Shown: positions 35,095-43,679 of the stretch, one piece after another
How positions within the stretch are numbered: position 1 is the stretch's first letter
Layout: every line of letters starts with the position of its first letter
DNA from: an uncultured delta proteobacterium
GTDB taxonomy: Bacteria; Bdellovibrionota_C; UBA2361; OMII01
Assembly: GCA_903904735.1 (NCBI GenBank)
Contig: CAIVDM010000015.1
Location: 1 to 64,000, forward strand
Length of the DNA: 64,000 nt
Reading direction: 5' to 3'
Notes under the pieces: model-generated
Database searches by the model: none
What the model was told of the DNA's origin: nothing
The model's input: the letters and a program-made list of their open reading frames with translations, nothing else
Made by a program: the position numbers and the translations under genes

Positions 35095-35868
35095 ATGCGA
35101 AATGTGATAGCAATTTGTAAGCGTGAGCTTCTGGCGTTTTTTGTATCTCCGATCGCGTACTTCGTGATTACGGGATTCACGCTCCTGATTGGATTTTTTT
35201 TCTTTAACTACTTGGCGTATTTCGCGCGGCTTTATCAAGCTTCGCAAGCCATGGCGTTTCGAGGAGCATCGCAGCTGCCTAACCTCAACCAGACCGTGGT
35301 GGAGGGGTTGTATCAAACGATGATCGTGATCTTAGTCTTCGTCGTGCCATTGCTCACGATGCGAATTATAGCGGAGGAGAAACGAAGGGGAACATTCGAG
35401 CTTCTCATCACGTCGCCGGTGTCAATTACCTCGATCGTGCTTGGAAAGTTTTTGAGCCTCGCGATAGTTTTGCTGGTGATGCTCGGAATCAGCTTTATTT
35501 TCCCACTGCTCTTGGTGATATACGGCCAACCGGAGATCGCGCCAATTATCTCAGGATTCTGTGGAGTGCTGCTATGCGCTTTCGCGTTCGCCAGCATCGG
35601 CATGGCGATGTCGTCTTTTACTGAGAACCAAATCGTGGCGGGCGTCACCAGTATGGTGGTCTTGCTTCTCCTCTATGTCATTCAGGCTCCAGCGGAATCT
35701 CTGGGAGGAGTCGCGGCGGATGTCTTTCGGCACCTCTCGCCACTTGAGCAGGTGATTCAGTTCATCAGGGGGGTGATATCGCTCCAGGCTATCGTGTACT
35801 TCCTCAGTCTGATCGGTCTTGGGCTATTCTTGTCTCAGAGAGCTCTTGAGATGCATCGCTGGAGATAG
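35095..35868 (+). CDS. gldF: ABC-2 type permease, GldF-like
   Basis: This 257-residue inner-membrane permease has about six helices. The N-terminal cytosolic IAICKRELLAFFVSPIAYFV is the classical GldF/NatB opening. LTMRIIAEEKRRGTFELLITSPVSI near residue 90 is the coupling segment that contacts the ATPase. TTG 35089 is an in-frame alternative two codons upstream, but ATG 35095 follows TGGAGA at good spacing. It works with the preceding ATPase and the GldG-like protein. Confidence 0.88.
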   Translation: MRNVIAICKRELLAFFVSPIAYFVITGFTLLIGFFFFNYLAYFARLYQASQAMAFRGASQLPNLNQTVVEGLYQTMIVILVFVVPLLTMRIIAEEKRRGTFELLITSPVSITSIVLGKFLSLAIVLLVMLGISFIFPLLLVIYGQPEIAPIISGFCGVLLCAFAFASIGMAMSSFTENQIVAGVTSMVVLLLLYVIQAPAESLGGVAADVFRHLSPLEQVIQFIRGVISLQAIVYFLSLIGLGLFLSQRALEMHRWR

Positions 35869-35915
35869 TTACTGGATAGGGTATAAATTTTCGCAAGTAA
35901 CAAGGTGAGGATTGT

Positions 35916-37526
35916 ATGGAAACTGCGCTCCGTTTTTGCGGATATATCGGCTCGATTCTGATACTTTTCGGTATTGTCGGCGGTGTTATCGTCGGCTCGT
36001 TCATCGAGCAGCCCCTGCTATTTTTGCACTTGTTGGTTGGAGTGCTGTGTATAGGAGCGTGGGTGGTCACGTCAGGCGTTAAGTCACTGACGCAGGCGCG
36101 CCAGGTGGTGACTGGTAGAACCGCCCGTTTCGGGTTCAACGCCGCGCTGTATACGGTTGTGTTCCTGGGTCTTCTCGTGGTCGCCAACATCTTCTTCATA
36201 TTGAACGAGAAGCGGTGGGATCTCACGGAGCAGGGAGTCTACAGTTTGTCTGATAAGTCGGGGAAGATAGTCGCTGGGCTGCAAAAACCAGTCAGGATCT
36301 ACGCTCTCGATATGCCACAAGTCGCCGACAAGAATCAGACGAGGGAACTTTTGAGCCTCTATAAGCTCAAGAACGATAAGATGGTCAGTTTCGAGATCAT
36401 CGACCCACGCGCCCGACCGGTTGAAGTCGATAGATTAGGCATGAAGAGCGGCAATCTTTTGTACATAGAGTATGGGGAGGGCGCGTCCAAGGTCATCAAC
36501 CGCTTGAACGAGATCGATGAGCAATCGATCACCAACGCGTTGATCAAGCTTACTCGCGGTGCATCTCGTCGCCTCTACTATATTCAAGGTCACGGCGAGC
36601 CGTCATTGCAGTCTGGTGGCGCGGGAGGTTTGAAGGATTTCGTTGACGCTCTCGGAGATGAGCATATCTCCATCGAAGGGTTGTTGCTCCCTCAGACGGG
36701 TTTGGTTCCTCAAGATGCCGCCGCGGTCCTCTTAGTGGCGCCAAAAAAGCCGCTCGCGCAGAGTGAGCGAGACGCGCTTGTCGAGTACGCGAGGAAAGGG
36801 GGAAGACTTATTCTCCTCGGCAACATCGAGGATCAAGGCTCGGATGATGTGCGAGCGATCGCGAAGGAATTCGGAATTGAGGTTGGAAACGACATAGTTC
36901 TCGATGAGCAGCTCAAGCTCTTCTCCGCGCCGGAGGTGGGAGTTCAGTTTCTCGCGCAAAACTTTGGCGCGCATCCGATAACCGCGGGGATGTCCAAGGC
37001 GCAGCCAGTTGTGTTTTCTTTCTCATCCAGCGTAGTAGCTCCCAAGGCGTCTAAAGAGGGCAAATACACAGAGTTGCTAAAAGCGGGTCCAAACTCATGG
37101 GCCGAGAAAAACCTGCGGGGGCTCTTCAATCCGGAAGGCGCGACGGCGACGCGCGATCCTGAGGACATTAAGGGACCTGTATCGATCGCGGTGGCCTACG
37201 AGAAAGAGATCGATCAATCAGCCGCGGCGAAAGCGGATGAGAAGTTTAAAAACGTGACGCGAGTGATTGTCTTCGGAGATTCCACCTGGATAGAAAACGG
37301 GAATCTCACGGCGATGGGCAATCGAGATGTGGCGCTGAACTCTGTAAACTGGGTCACGGGCGAAGAGGGTGGTGTCGCGATTGGTCCAAAGAGTCTGCGC
37401 GCGTCAGTGGCTCCGATTCCACAAGCGACATACAATATCATGTTGGCGATGAGCTTTCTCGGACCTGAGTTAATTCTTTTGTTCGGTTTGTTCATCTGGT
37501 GGCGACGGCGGGAATCTCTCGCCTAG
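35916..37526 (+). CDS. gldG: GldG-like ABC transporter auxiliary protein (PF09822-type)
   Basis: The 536-residue membrane protein has three N-terminal helices: about residues 10-30, 35-52, and the third ending FFILNEKRWDLTEQGVYSLSDKS near residue 100. That last motif is the GldG hallmark. A large periplasmic domain follows with YIQGHGEPSL near residue 222 and a Rossmann-like end (RVIVFGDSTWIENG). A C-terminal helix (PELILLFGLFIWWRRR) closes it. It is thought to act as periplasmic part of the exporter. Confidence 0.85.
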   Translation: METALRFCGYIGSILILFGIVGGVIVGSFIEQPLLFLHLLVGVLCIGAWVVTSGVKSLTQARQVVTGRTARFGFNAALYTVVFLGLLVVANIFFILNEKRWDLTEQGVYSLSDKSGKIVAGLQKPVRIYALDMPQVADKNQTRELLSLYKLKNDKMVSFEIIDPRARPVEVDRLGMKSGNLLYIEYGEGASKVINRLNEIDEQSITNALIKLTRGASRRLYYIQGHGEPSLQSGGAGGLKDFVDALGDEHISIEGLLLPQTGLVPQDAAAVLLVAPKKPLAQSERDALVEYARKGGRLILLGNIEDQGSDDVRAIAKEFGIEVGNDIVLDEQLKLFSAPEVGVQFLAQNFGAHPITAGMSKAQPVVFSFSSSVVAPKASKEGKYTELLKAGPNSWAEKNLRGLFNPEGATATRDPEDIKGPVSIAVAYEKEIDQSAAAKADEKFKNVTRVIVFGDSTWIENGNLTAMGNRDVALNSVNWVTGEEGGVAIGPKSLRASVAPIPQATYNIMLAMSFLGPELILLFGLFIWWRRRESLA

Positions 37527-37580
37527 TTCGTTGAAGGTCGCCCTGATCTTTCAAAAACGGGGTGTACGAGGAGGATCGAG

Positions 37581-38993
37581 ATGAATTTGAGGAAGACGTT
37601 GATACTCGCGGCGATTCTAGCGGCGGCGGCGGTATACCTAAAACAGGTGTCGTTTCCGGGAAGAGAGCGTCAGCGAACTGAGCGAATGGCTTTCTCGCGA
37701 CTTTCGAGCGATTCAATACAGTCGATTGAGGTCGCGAACTCAGATGATGACTCTAAACCCTACGCGCTTGAGCGGGGCGTAACGTCCAGTGCGCAAACGA
37801 AACCCAATGAGGCGAGGTGGAGTCTTCGCGGCGTATCGGGCGCGGTTCTTGATCAAGCGCAAATTGGCGGCTTGGTGAGTGGGTTGGGTGCCCTTGAGGT
37901 CGAAGGACCACTAGACGAACGGGAGACGGGATATGATGTCTCTGTGTTTGGGCTTGATAAGCCCGCGTTGACACTAACCCTACATGAGAAGGGGGATGGG
38001 CGCACGGAAGTCGCGTTTGGTAAGAAGAATGAGTATCTCTCGAAGCGCTATGTGAAGATTTCGGGAAAAAAGGGGATCTTTCTCGCTGACGAGGGGCAGT
38101 TCGCTACCGTAAATAAGAGCTCGTTTGATATTCGCTCTCAGACGCCGTGTTCGTTCGTGGATAGCGATCTTCGCTCTCTTGTTATCACGACCAAAGCAGG
38201 GAGAGTTAAACTTGATCAGGAGCTCGTTGGCTCTTGGAGGATCGTGGAGCCTACGCCATTGCCAGCCTCGACTGAATCCGTGGAAACCCTCCTCAGCGCG
38301 CTGAAAGGGCTAAAAGTAGCGCAGTTTATCGACCAAGGATCAGCTCGCCAGAGTGAGTTTGGCTTGGACTCGCCCGAGGTGACTATGAGCATGTCTTTCA
38401 GAGAAGGAATCGAGCCGAGAGATATTACTTACAAAGTGAGCGGAAAGAGATCCGTTGGAGCCGAGTCGGCGTTCTATGTGGCTTCTTCGACCACCGACAC
38501 TGTTTATAAGTTGGCGTCTGATCCGACTGCGCAGCTTGCCAAAGGACCAAACGATCTCCGTGAGAGGAAGATCGTTCCTTACAACGAATCGGATATTAAG
38601 AAGCTTTCCGCCACACTCGATGATGGACAGAAGGTCGAGATAGCGGTTTCAGGCGTATCGTGGACGATTAATGGAAAGCAGAGCGATCCGGTTTTTACGC
38701 AACAGTTCTTAAAGGATGTGGCATCGTTTTCCGCGAGCGGTTTCGCGACGAGCGCCCCCGCGGATATGTTTAACAAGCCAATGCTTGTGCTCGATATCAT
38801 CAAAGATCCTGAGAGTAACGAGCGTATTACCGTGACCCTCGGCGGAGAGACCAAGGGCGCCAACCAAGAAGTAATGCGATTCGTGAAGACTAGCGCGTCC
38901 GATACGATTTACTTAGTGCGAGATATCGAGGCGAAGCGGATCGTTCCTAGGGAAGAGGCGTTAATAGAGAGAGCGACACCAACACCGAAGTAG
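37581..38993 (+). CDS. DUF4340-containing protein of the gliding-type exporter operon
   Basis: The 470-residue protein has an N-terminal helix (LRKTLILAAILAAAAVYLKQ) and a large periplasmic region made of repeated beta-rich modules, as in DUF4340. Recognisable elements are SVFGLDKPALTLTLHEKGDGRTEVAFGKKN near residue 120 and a similar SEFGLDSPEVTMSMSF near residue 258. These are two copies of the same G-L-D-x-P module. DUF4340 proteins regularly follow GldG-like genes. The molecular function is unknown. The gene ends facing the GH24 gene. Confidence 0.82.
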   Translation: MNLRKTLILAAILAAAAVYLKQVSFPGRERQRTERMAFSRLSSDSIQSIEVANSDDDSKPYALERGVTSSAQTKPNEARWSLRGVSGAVLDQAQIGGLVSGLGALEVEGPLDERETGYDVSVFGLDKPALTLTLHEKGDGRTEVAFGKKNEYLSKRYVKISGKKGIFLADEGQFATVNKSSFDIRSQTPCSFVDSDLRSLVITTKAGRVKLDQELVGSWRIVEPTPLPASTESVETLLSALKGLKVAQFIDQGSARQSEFGLDSPEVTMSMSFREGIEPRDITYKVSGKRSVGAESAFYVASSTTDTVYKLASDPTAQLAKGPNDLRERKIVPYNESDIKKLSATLDDGQKVEIAVSGVSWTINGKQSDPVFTQQFLKDVASFSASGFATSAPADMFNKPMLVLDIIKDPESNERITVTLGGETKGANQEVMRFVKTSASDTIYLVRDIEAKRIVPREEALIERATPTPK

Positions 38994-39039
38994 CGGCGCG
39001 GTGATGAGAGCGTACTGGAACTTTTGAGTGCCTCGATTT

Positions 39040-39966
39040 CTATCGTCTCGACAGCCCCCTGCTCACGAACGAGCGTGAGACCATTTCCCGAATAAGTCGA
39101 TGGGGGTGATGGTCGACGTTTTTTAGGCAATCGCACGCGTCTTGTTTCAGCTTTTTGTATTCCGCGTTTGAGACGATTGGATCTCGGGTTCCCGCCAAGA
39201 GGAGTCCCTCAGAGAGACGCCTACGGAGAAGACCGTCACGAAGCTCGCCGTTGGCTCGGTTATATCGGCACAGATATGAAACCAGTTCTTTCTGCAACTC
39301 GAGACGCCTGTCGGGGTCTCTCGTGGTGTTTAGCTCTGGTAAGACTGAACGAGCGTATTGGGCGAATCCAGTGGTACCATTTTTGAGGCACGAAGCGTTG
39401 AATTCCGCCGAGGTGAGGGCGTCAAACTGGGATTGCGTAAGCGGGATGTCACGAAAGACACGCGAGACCCTCTCAGCGTGACTTTGAAGATCGCTTTGGA
39501 GAAGCCGTATTGCATCTGACTCTCCTCCCAGCGTATCGCCTAGTTGGACCCCTTTCGTATGTCCATATCCAATTGTGGGCTGACCAGCAGGGCAAAGGTA
39601 AGCTCGAGATCGATAGCCCTCGAAAGATTTGATTAAGTCGATAGCCGCCTGAGACGGCATCGTCGGAGCCCCCATTGGCTGTGATAAGGATTGGCGAGCT
39701 TCCACCTCAGACGGAGAAGGCATATGCAGTCGATTTTCAGACTCGACACTCGTTGGGTCACTGCCAGAGAGTCTTTTTTGAGGGGCACTACTATCTTGCT
39801 TGAGGCTGCCGTCTTGGTTTCGAAACGCGTAAGCTACAACCCAAGCGCCCAAGCCAACAGTGGCGGTCGTGATGAAGTCGTGTCGAGAAAAAGCTTGAGG
39901 CGACTCCCCCTCCAAGGGCGAGCTTGTTTGAGATGAAGGCGGATTTCGTCGTTGGAAAAATGCCAT
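39040..39966 (-). CDS. GH24 (phage-type) muramidase with N-terminal anchor
   Basis: Residues 105-250 form an endolysin-type lysozyme domain. The catalytic Glu116 is in LIKSFEGYRSRAYL, and CPAGQPTIGYGHT follows with Thr131 in the classical position. SQFDALTSAEFNAS covers the second half. Ahead lies a Ser/Pro-rich linker and a hydrophobic stretch (FITTATVGLGAWVVAYAF) preceded by SRHDF, which resembles a Tat motif with the second Arg replaced by His. It could be a membrane anchor. The frame extends to 40248, but AAGGAG lies about 10 nt before ATG 39966. No holin or phage genes are near, so this looks like a domesticated cell-wall hydrolase. Confidence 0.82.
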   Translation of the reverse strand: MAFFQRRNPPSSQTSSPLEGESPQAFSRHDFITTATVGLGAWVVAYAFRNQDGSLKQDSSAPQKRLSGSDPTSVESENRLHMPSPSEVEARQSLSQPMGAPTMPSQAAIDLIKSFEGYRSRAYLCPAGQPTIGYGHTKGVQLGDTLGGESDAIRLLQSDLQSHAERVSRVFRDIPLTQSQFDALTSAEFNASCLKNGTTGFAQYARSVLPELNTTRDPDRRLELQKELVSYLCRYNRANGELRDGLLRRRLSEGLLLAGTRDPIVSNAEYKKLKQDACDCLKNVDHHPHRLIREMVSRSFVSRGLSRR

Positions 39967-40344
39967 GGACTTATCTCTCCTTGTTTCGACCGCCAGCCTG
40001 TCGTTCATAGTTATATCTTCAGAGAAGCGCGTTTTGCTTCCGCCGCGGCATCGGATGTATCGTGACTTCTTGGGGTGATTGGTAGGAGTTCTCGTGAACG
40101 CCACGATTGAACAGCAAAGCCTGCCATGAGCGGCAATGATGATAATCACAGTGATTCTAGTATGTTGTGATTGATGAGGCGTTCTGTTCGCGAGAACGGG
40201 GAGCATCGTACACACAATTTTGAAGAACCGGGAGCAATCTTTAGTCAAACCTATGCCTCGAGCATGTCTTGGGGAGGCGTTAGGTTTTAGAATAATTGGC
40301 TTTTCTCGATTTCCCGGAGCGCTACTGGCTATTACAATGCGGCG
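39967..40344. promoter_or_regulatory. Divergent GH24/PBP1A intergenic region with a 13-bp palindrome
   Basis: AATCAC (40144-40149), A, and GTGATT (40151-40156) form a perfect palindrome midway between the two cell-wall genes. Another GTGATT lies about 10 nt downstream. A shared operator is plausible. I see no convincing promoter boxes or small gene in the 378 nt. Confidence 0.35.
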
Positions 40345-42789
40345 ATGATTCGTAAGGTCTTTTTCTTCATTTTGACAAGCACGTTGGCGGTAGCCCTGGT
40401 GGGATCGCTGTTCGCGGCGTGGGGATATTTCTATCTCATACGAGATCTACCCAGACTGACGCGAATTGAGGACTACAAACCACCGGCGGTGACGAGGGTT
40501 TTGGCGCGGGACGGAACGTTGATCGCTGAGTTTTACTCAGAGCGTCGCTATCCAGTGAAGCTGAAGGATGTGCCCGACATCGTTCGAAGGGCGTTTCTAG
40601 CGGCGGAAGACGCTTCCTTCTATAGCCATCACGGGATAGATCTCGTGAGTATCCTGCGCGCCGTATACAAAAATATCGAAAGTCGTGACGCGAAGCAGGG
40701 CGCATCCACTATCACGCAGCAGGTCGTGAAGAACTTGCTTCTCACCTCGAAGAAAACGTGGGATCGAAAGGGACGTGAGGCGATACTCTCCTTTCGCTTG
40801 GAGCGGCGTTTCTCGAAGGACGAAATATTTGAAATTTATCTCAATCAGATATTCTTCGGGAATTCCGCGTATGGCATCAAAGCCGCGGCTAAACTCTATT
40901 TCCATAAAGAGCTAGCGGACGTGACTCTCGCGGAGGCCGCTATTTTGGCGGGACTTCCGAAGGCGCCGAGTAAATATTCGCCACTCAAAGACCTCGAATT
41001 GTCCAAGCAGCGCCAACGACATGTGCTCTCGCGAATGGTGGACGCGGGTTTCATCACCCAGACTCAACGAGAGCAGGCTCTGAAGGAGGATGTGAAAGTA
41101 TACCCAGCCTCGGAGCAGAACATTTTTTATTCTCCTTATTACGTGGGGGAAATTCGACGGGTCTTCGCGGAGCAATGGAAGAATATCGACCTTGATTCGG
41201 ATGGTTTAGAGATAGTGACCGCTGTGGACACCAAGGCGGATCAACTCGCGTCGCGTGCTCTTCGAACCGGATTGCGAGAAGTGGATAAGCGACGAGGTTG
41301 GCGTGGGCCACAAGCGCAGATGTCAGAGCAGCAGTATCGGGCGAAATACGGCTCAGGCACGCTAACTCTCAACGAGCCGTATCCGGCTCTTGTGAGAGGA
41401 CTCGCGAAGGGCTACGCGAAAGTTTTGGTTGGGAATCAGGAATACAACATCGACCTGCAGGAGTCCGGGTGGGCCAAGAAGTTGTTGATGAAGGATGAGA
41501 CGACTCGGTTTGGCAATCCAGCGGAGGTTATTCAAGTGGGAGATGTGATCGAGGTGTCGCAGCGAGCCGTCACTGTCTCACAGGGGCAGGCAGCGCCCAA
41601 AACCGTCACCCGAGTCGTGCTCGATCAGACTCCAGAGATAGAGGGCGCGCTCGTTCTTCTCGATCCCGCCTCTGGTGAAGTTAGAACAATGATAGGCGGG
41701 TATGATTATGCGCAGAGTCAATTCAATCGAGTTACTCAGTCATTACGGCAGCCCGGCTCGTCGTTTAAGCCAGTCGTATATCTGGCGGCAGTGGATAAAT
41801 TTCACTATACCCCAACGACTATTTTGCATGACGCTCCGCGCACGTTTCGCGTGGGGGATACATTCTGGACGCCCGCTAACTTCGATGAGAAGTTTATGGG
41901 ACCTGTTACGCTCAGAACGGCTCTAGAAAAATCAAGAAATCTCGTTTCCGCTGATATCGTGTCGAGGATTGGCATCGACGCTCCGATTCAATACGCGCGT
42001 CTGATGGGAATAACGAGTCCGCTGGGACGAAACCTGTCTCTGTCGTTGGGGAGCGGTGAGGTGAGTCCGCTTGAGATGACTCGCGCGTATGGAGTGTTCG
42101 CGGCTCGAGGTCTGATGTTCGATTCGGTATTCGTTACCAAGATAACGGATCGTTTTGGAAACGTCCTGTTTGACTACGATCTTGAGAAGCCACTGCGCGC
42201 TAAGCAAGCGATCAACGAGAACAGCGCCTTCGTCATGGCGAACATGATGAAAGGTGTCGTCGATCATGGTACTGGCTACAAGATTAAAGAGCTGGGTCGC
42301 CCGGTCGCCGGGAAAACGGGGACTTCCAACGACCAGATGGACACCTGGTTTATCGGTTATACGCCGTCCTGGGTTTGTGGTGTGTGGGTTGGATTTGATC
42401 AGAAGAAACCAATTGGTCCGAAGGAGACCGGCGGCGTGGTTTCAGCGCCCATTTGGCTATATTTCATGCGCGATTTCTTATCGTATGAGCGCGAGCGAGA
42501 GGAGCGAACGCTGGAGCAAAATGCTCGTGAGGAAGCTGATAGGCTTGGTATCTCGTACGTTAAGCCATCAGTGGTCGAGCAGCTTGATTTCCCGATTCCC
42601 GACGGAGTGGACCCGTTCTGGATAGCGAAAGAGTCCGGAGCGAGAAGCGTGGAAGGGGCTCCAGGGGCGTTTTTGGAGTACTTCGTGAAGGGTACAGAGC
42701 CCGAGGAGCGGTCATACGATACCAGCGCGGAAGAGAATGATGAGGAAGCGGAGAGTACAAGCTCCTATCTGGAATCTCCAGAGCTCTAA
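40345..42789 (+). CDS. mrcA: Penicillin-binding protein 1A, bifunctional transglycosylase/transpeptidase
   Basis: This class A PBP (814 residues) polymerises and cross-links peptidoglycan on the periplasmic face. After one N-terminal anchor helix, the GT51 domain shows the catalytic Glu in AAEDASFYSHHGID, then GASTITQQVVKNLL and EIYLNQIFFGNSAYGI. The transpeptidase has Ser472 in the SxxK motif (QPGSSFKP), SxN as KSRNLV, and KTG in VAGKTGTSNDQMDTWFIGY. The C-terminal tail is acidic. A divergent GH24 muramidase gene shares its upstream region, which suggests coordinated wall synthesis and cleavage. Confidence 0.95.
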   Translation: MIRKVFFFILTSTLAVALVGSLFAAWGYFYLIRDLPRLTRIEDYKPPAVTRVLARDGTLIAEFYSERRYPVKLKDVPDIVRRAFLAAEDASFYSHHGIDLVSILRAVYKNIESRDAKQGASTITQQVVKNLLLTSKKTWDRKGREAILSFRLERRFSKDEIFEIYLNQIFFGNSAYGIKAAAKLYFHKELADVTLAEAAILAGLPKAPSKYSPLKDLELSKQRQRHVLSRMVDAGFITQTQREQALKEDVKVYPASEQNIFYSPYYVGEIRRVFAEQWKNIDLDSDGLEIVTAVDTKADQLASRALRTGLREVDKRRGWRGPQAQMSEQQYRAKYGSGTLTLNEPYPALVRGLAKGYAKVLVGNQEYNIDLQESGWAKKLLMKDETTRFGNPAEVIQVGDVIEVSQRAVTVSQGQAAPKTVTRVVLDQTPEIEGALVLLDPASGEVRTMIGGYDYAQSQFNRVTQSLRQPGSSFKPVVYLAAVDKFHYTPTTILHDAPRTFRVGDTFWTPANFDEKFMGPVTLRTALEKSRNLVSADIVSRIGIDAPIQYARLMGITSPLGRNLSLSLGSGEVSPLEMTRAYGVFAARGLMFDSVFVTKITDRFGNVLFDYDLEKPLRAKQAINENSAFVMANMMKGVVDHGTGYKIKELGRPVAGKTGTSNDQMDTWFIGYTPSWVCGVWVGFDQKKPIGPKETGGVVSAPIWLYFMRDFLSYEREREERTLEQNAREEADRLGISYVKPSVVEQLDFPIPDGVDPFWIAKESGARSVEGAPGAFLEYFVKGTEPEERSYDTSAEENDEEAESTSSYLESPEL

Positions 42790-42857
42790 ACGGCGTTGAG
42801 CGAGTGTTTGTGGCAGCGCGTTGGTTGAGTAGGGAAGACCAGAAGAGAGAGCGTCCG

Positions 42858-43538
42858 TTATCTTCCACCCTCCCGAATGTAGACCGTTAACTTCGTGATG
42901 GAGTCTCCCTTACGAAGTCTGGCGAGCACATCCTGTCCACCAGTTAGCTTCCCAAAGACGGTATATCGTCCGTCCATATGGGGCGCGTCGGCTAGCATGA
43001 TGTGGAACTGAGAGCCATTTGAGTTTCGCTGAGGATTGAGCGCCCGTTTTTTCTTGGTGTATCCATCCGGTATCCTCGCCATCCCAAGAGTGCCGAAGCG
43101 ATGGTTGCGCTCACTGAACTCGGCTGGCAGGACATATCCAGGTCCGCCGCTTCCATTCCCCTTTGGATCGCCTCCCTGGATAAGGTATCCAGGCATATAG
43201 AGATGGAAGCGCAGGCCGTTATAGAATCCTTTATCCGCTAGGTACTTGAAGTTGGCGACGTGCCACGGGGCCTCCTCGGGAAGGAGCTCGAAGTACAGTT
43301 TGCCTTGCGATGTTTCAAGGATAGCGCTTCTTATTTTAAGTATCTCGGACCTGGCTGGAAGCTCAAAAGGCGGCTCTTTGTCAGCATGGGCTAAACCTCG
43401 GTCTCCCAGGGGCGTAGTAGCGATAGTGATCGCGATGCAGGCTCTGAGAAAGAAACGAAGCGTCTTAAACCCCGCACTGACCGATTGGCGTGCGCCGGTA
43501 GCGTTCGTATCCGTATACATATAAGAGGGGACGCCCAT
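42858..43538 (-). CDS. Periplasmic cyclophilin-type peptidyl-prolyl isomerase with altered active site
   Basis: The 226-residue protein has a long N-terminal region with a signal peptide ending GLAHA (residue 52), so it should be periplasmic. The cyclophilin fold is clear: ILETSQGKLYFELLPEEAPWHVANF, then GFYNGLRFHLYMPGYLIQGGDPKG, NSNGSQFHIML and GRYTVFGKLTGG. The catalytic arginine of FHRxxPGFMxQGGD is Leu113 here, so isomerase activity is probably reduced and a chaperone-like role is possible. GGGA precedes the start. It is convergent with PBP1A. Confidence 0.88.
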   Translation of the reverse strand: MGVPSYMYTDTNATGARQSVSAGFKTLRFFLRACIAITIATTPLGDRGLAHADKEPPFELPARSEILKIRSAILETSQGKLYFELLPEEAPWHVANFKYLADKGFYNGLRFHLYMPGYLIQGGDPKGNGSGGPGYVLPAEFSERNHRFGTLGMARIPDGYTKKKRALNPQRNSNGSQFHIMLADAPHMDGRYTVFGKLTGGQDVLARLRKGDSITKLTVYIREGGR

Positions 43539-43679
43539 GATCCCAGTCTGAAGTACTCCGCGGCCCTTATCAACAGGTGAGAGTCAGGGAACAATCCACA
43601 ATGAAGTTAAGCGGTTGGCAGATAGCCTGTAACCCTACTATAGTGCTCATATTTCCCCTCAGGTTATACTAGGGTCTGA

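Noticed and set aside
34326-38993. Claim that the organism glides
   Set aside because: The GldA/GldF/GldG/DUF4340 exporter set occurs in many non-gliding bacteria, and no other gliding genes are visible.
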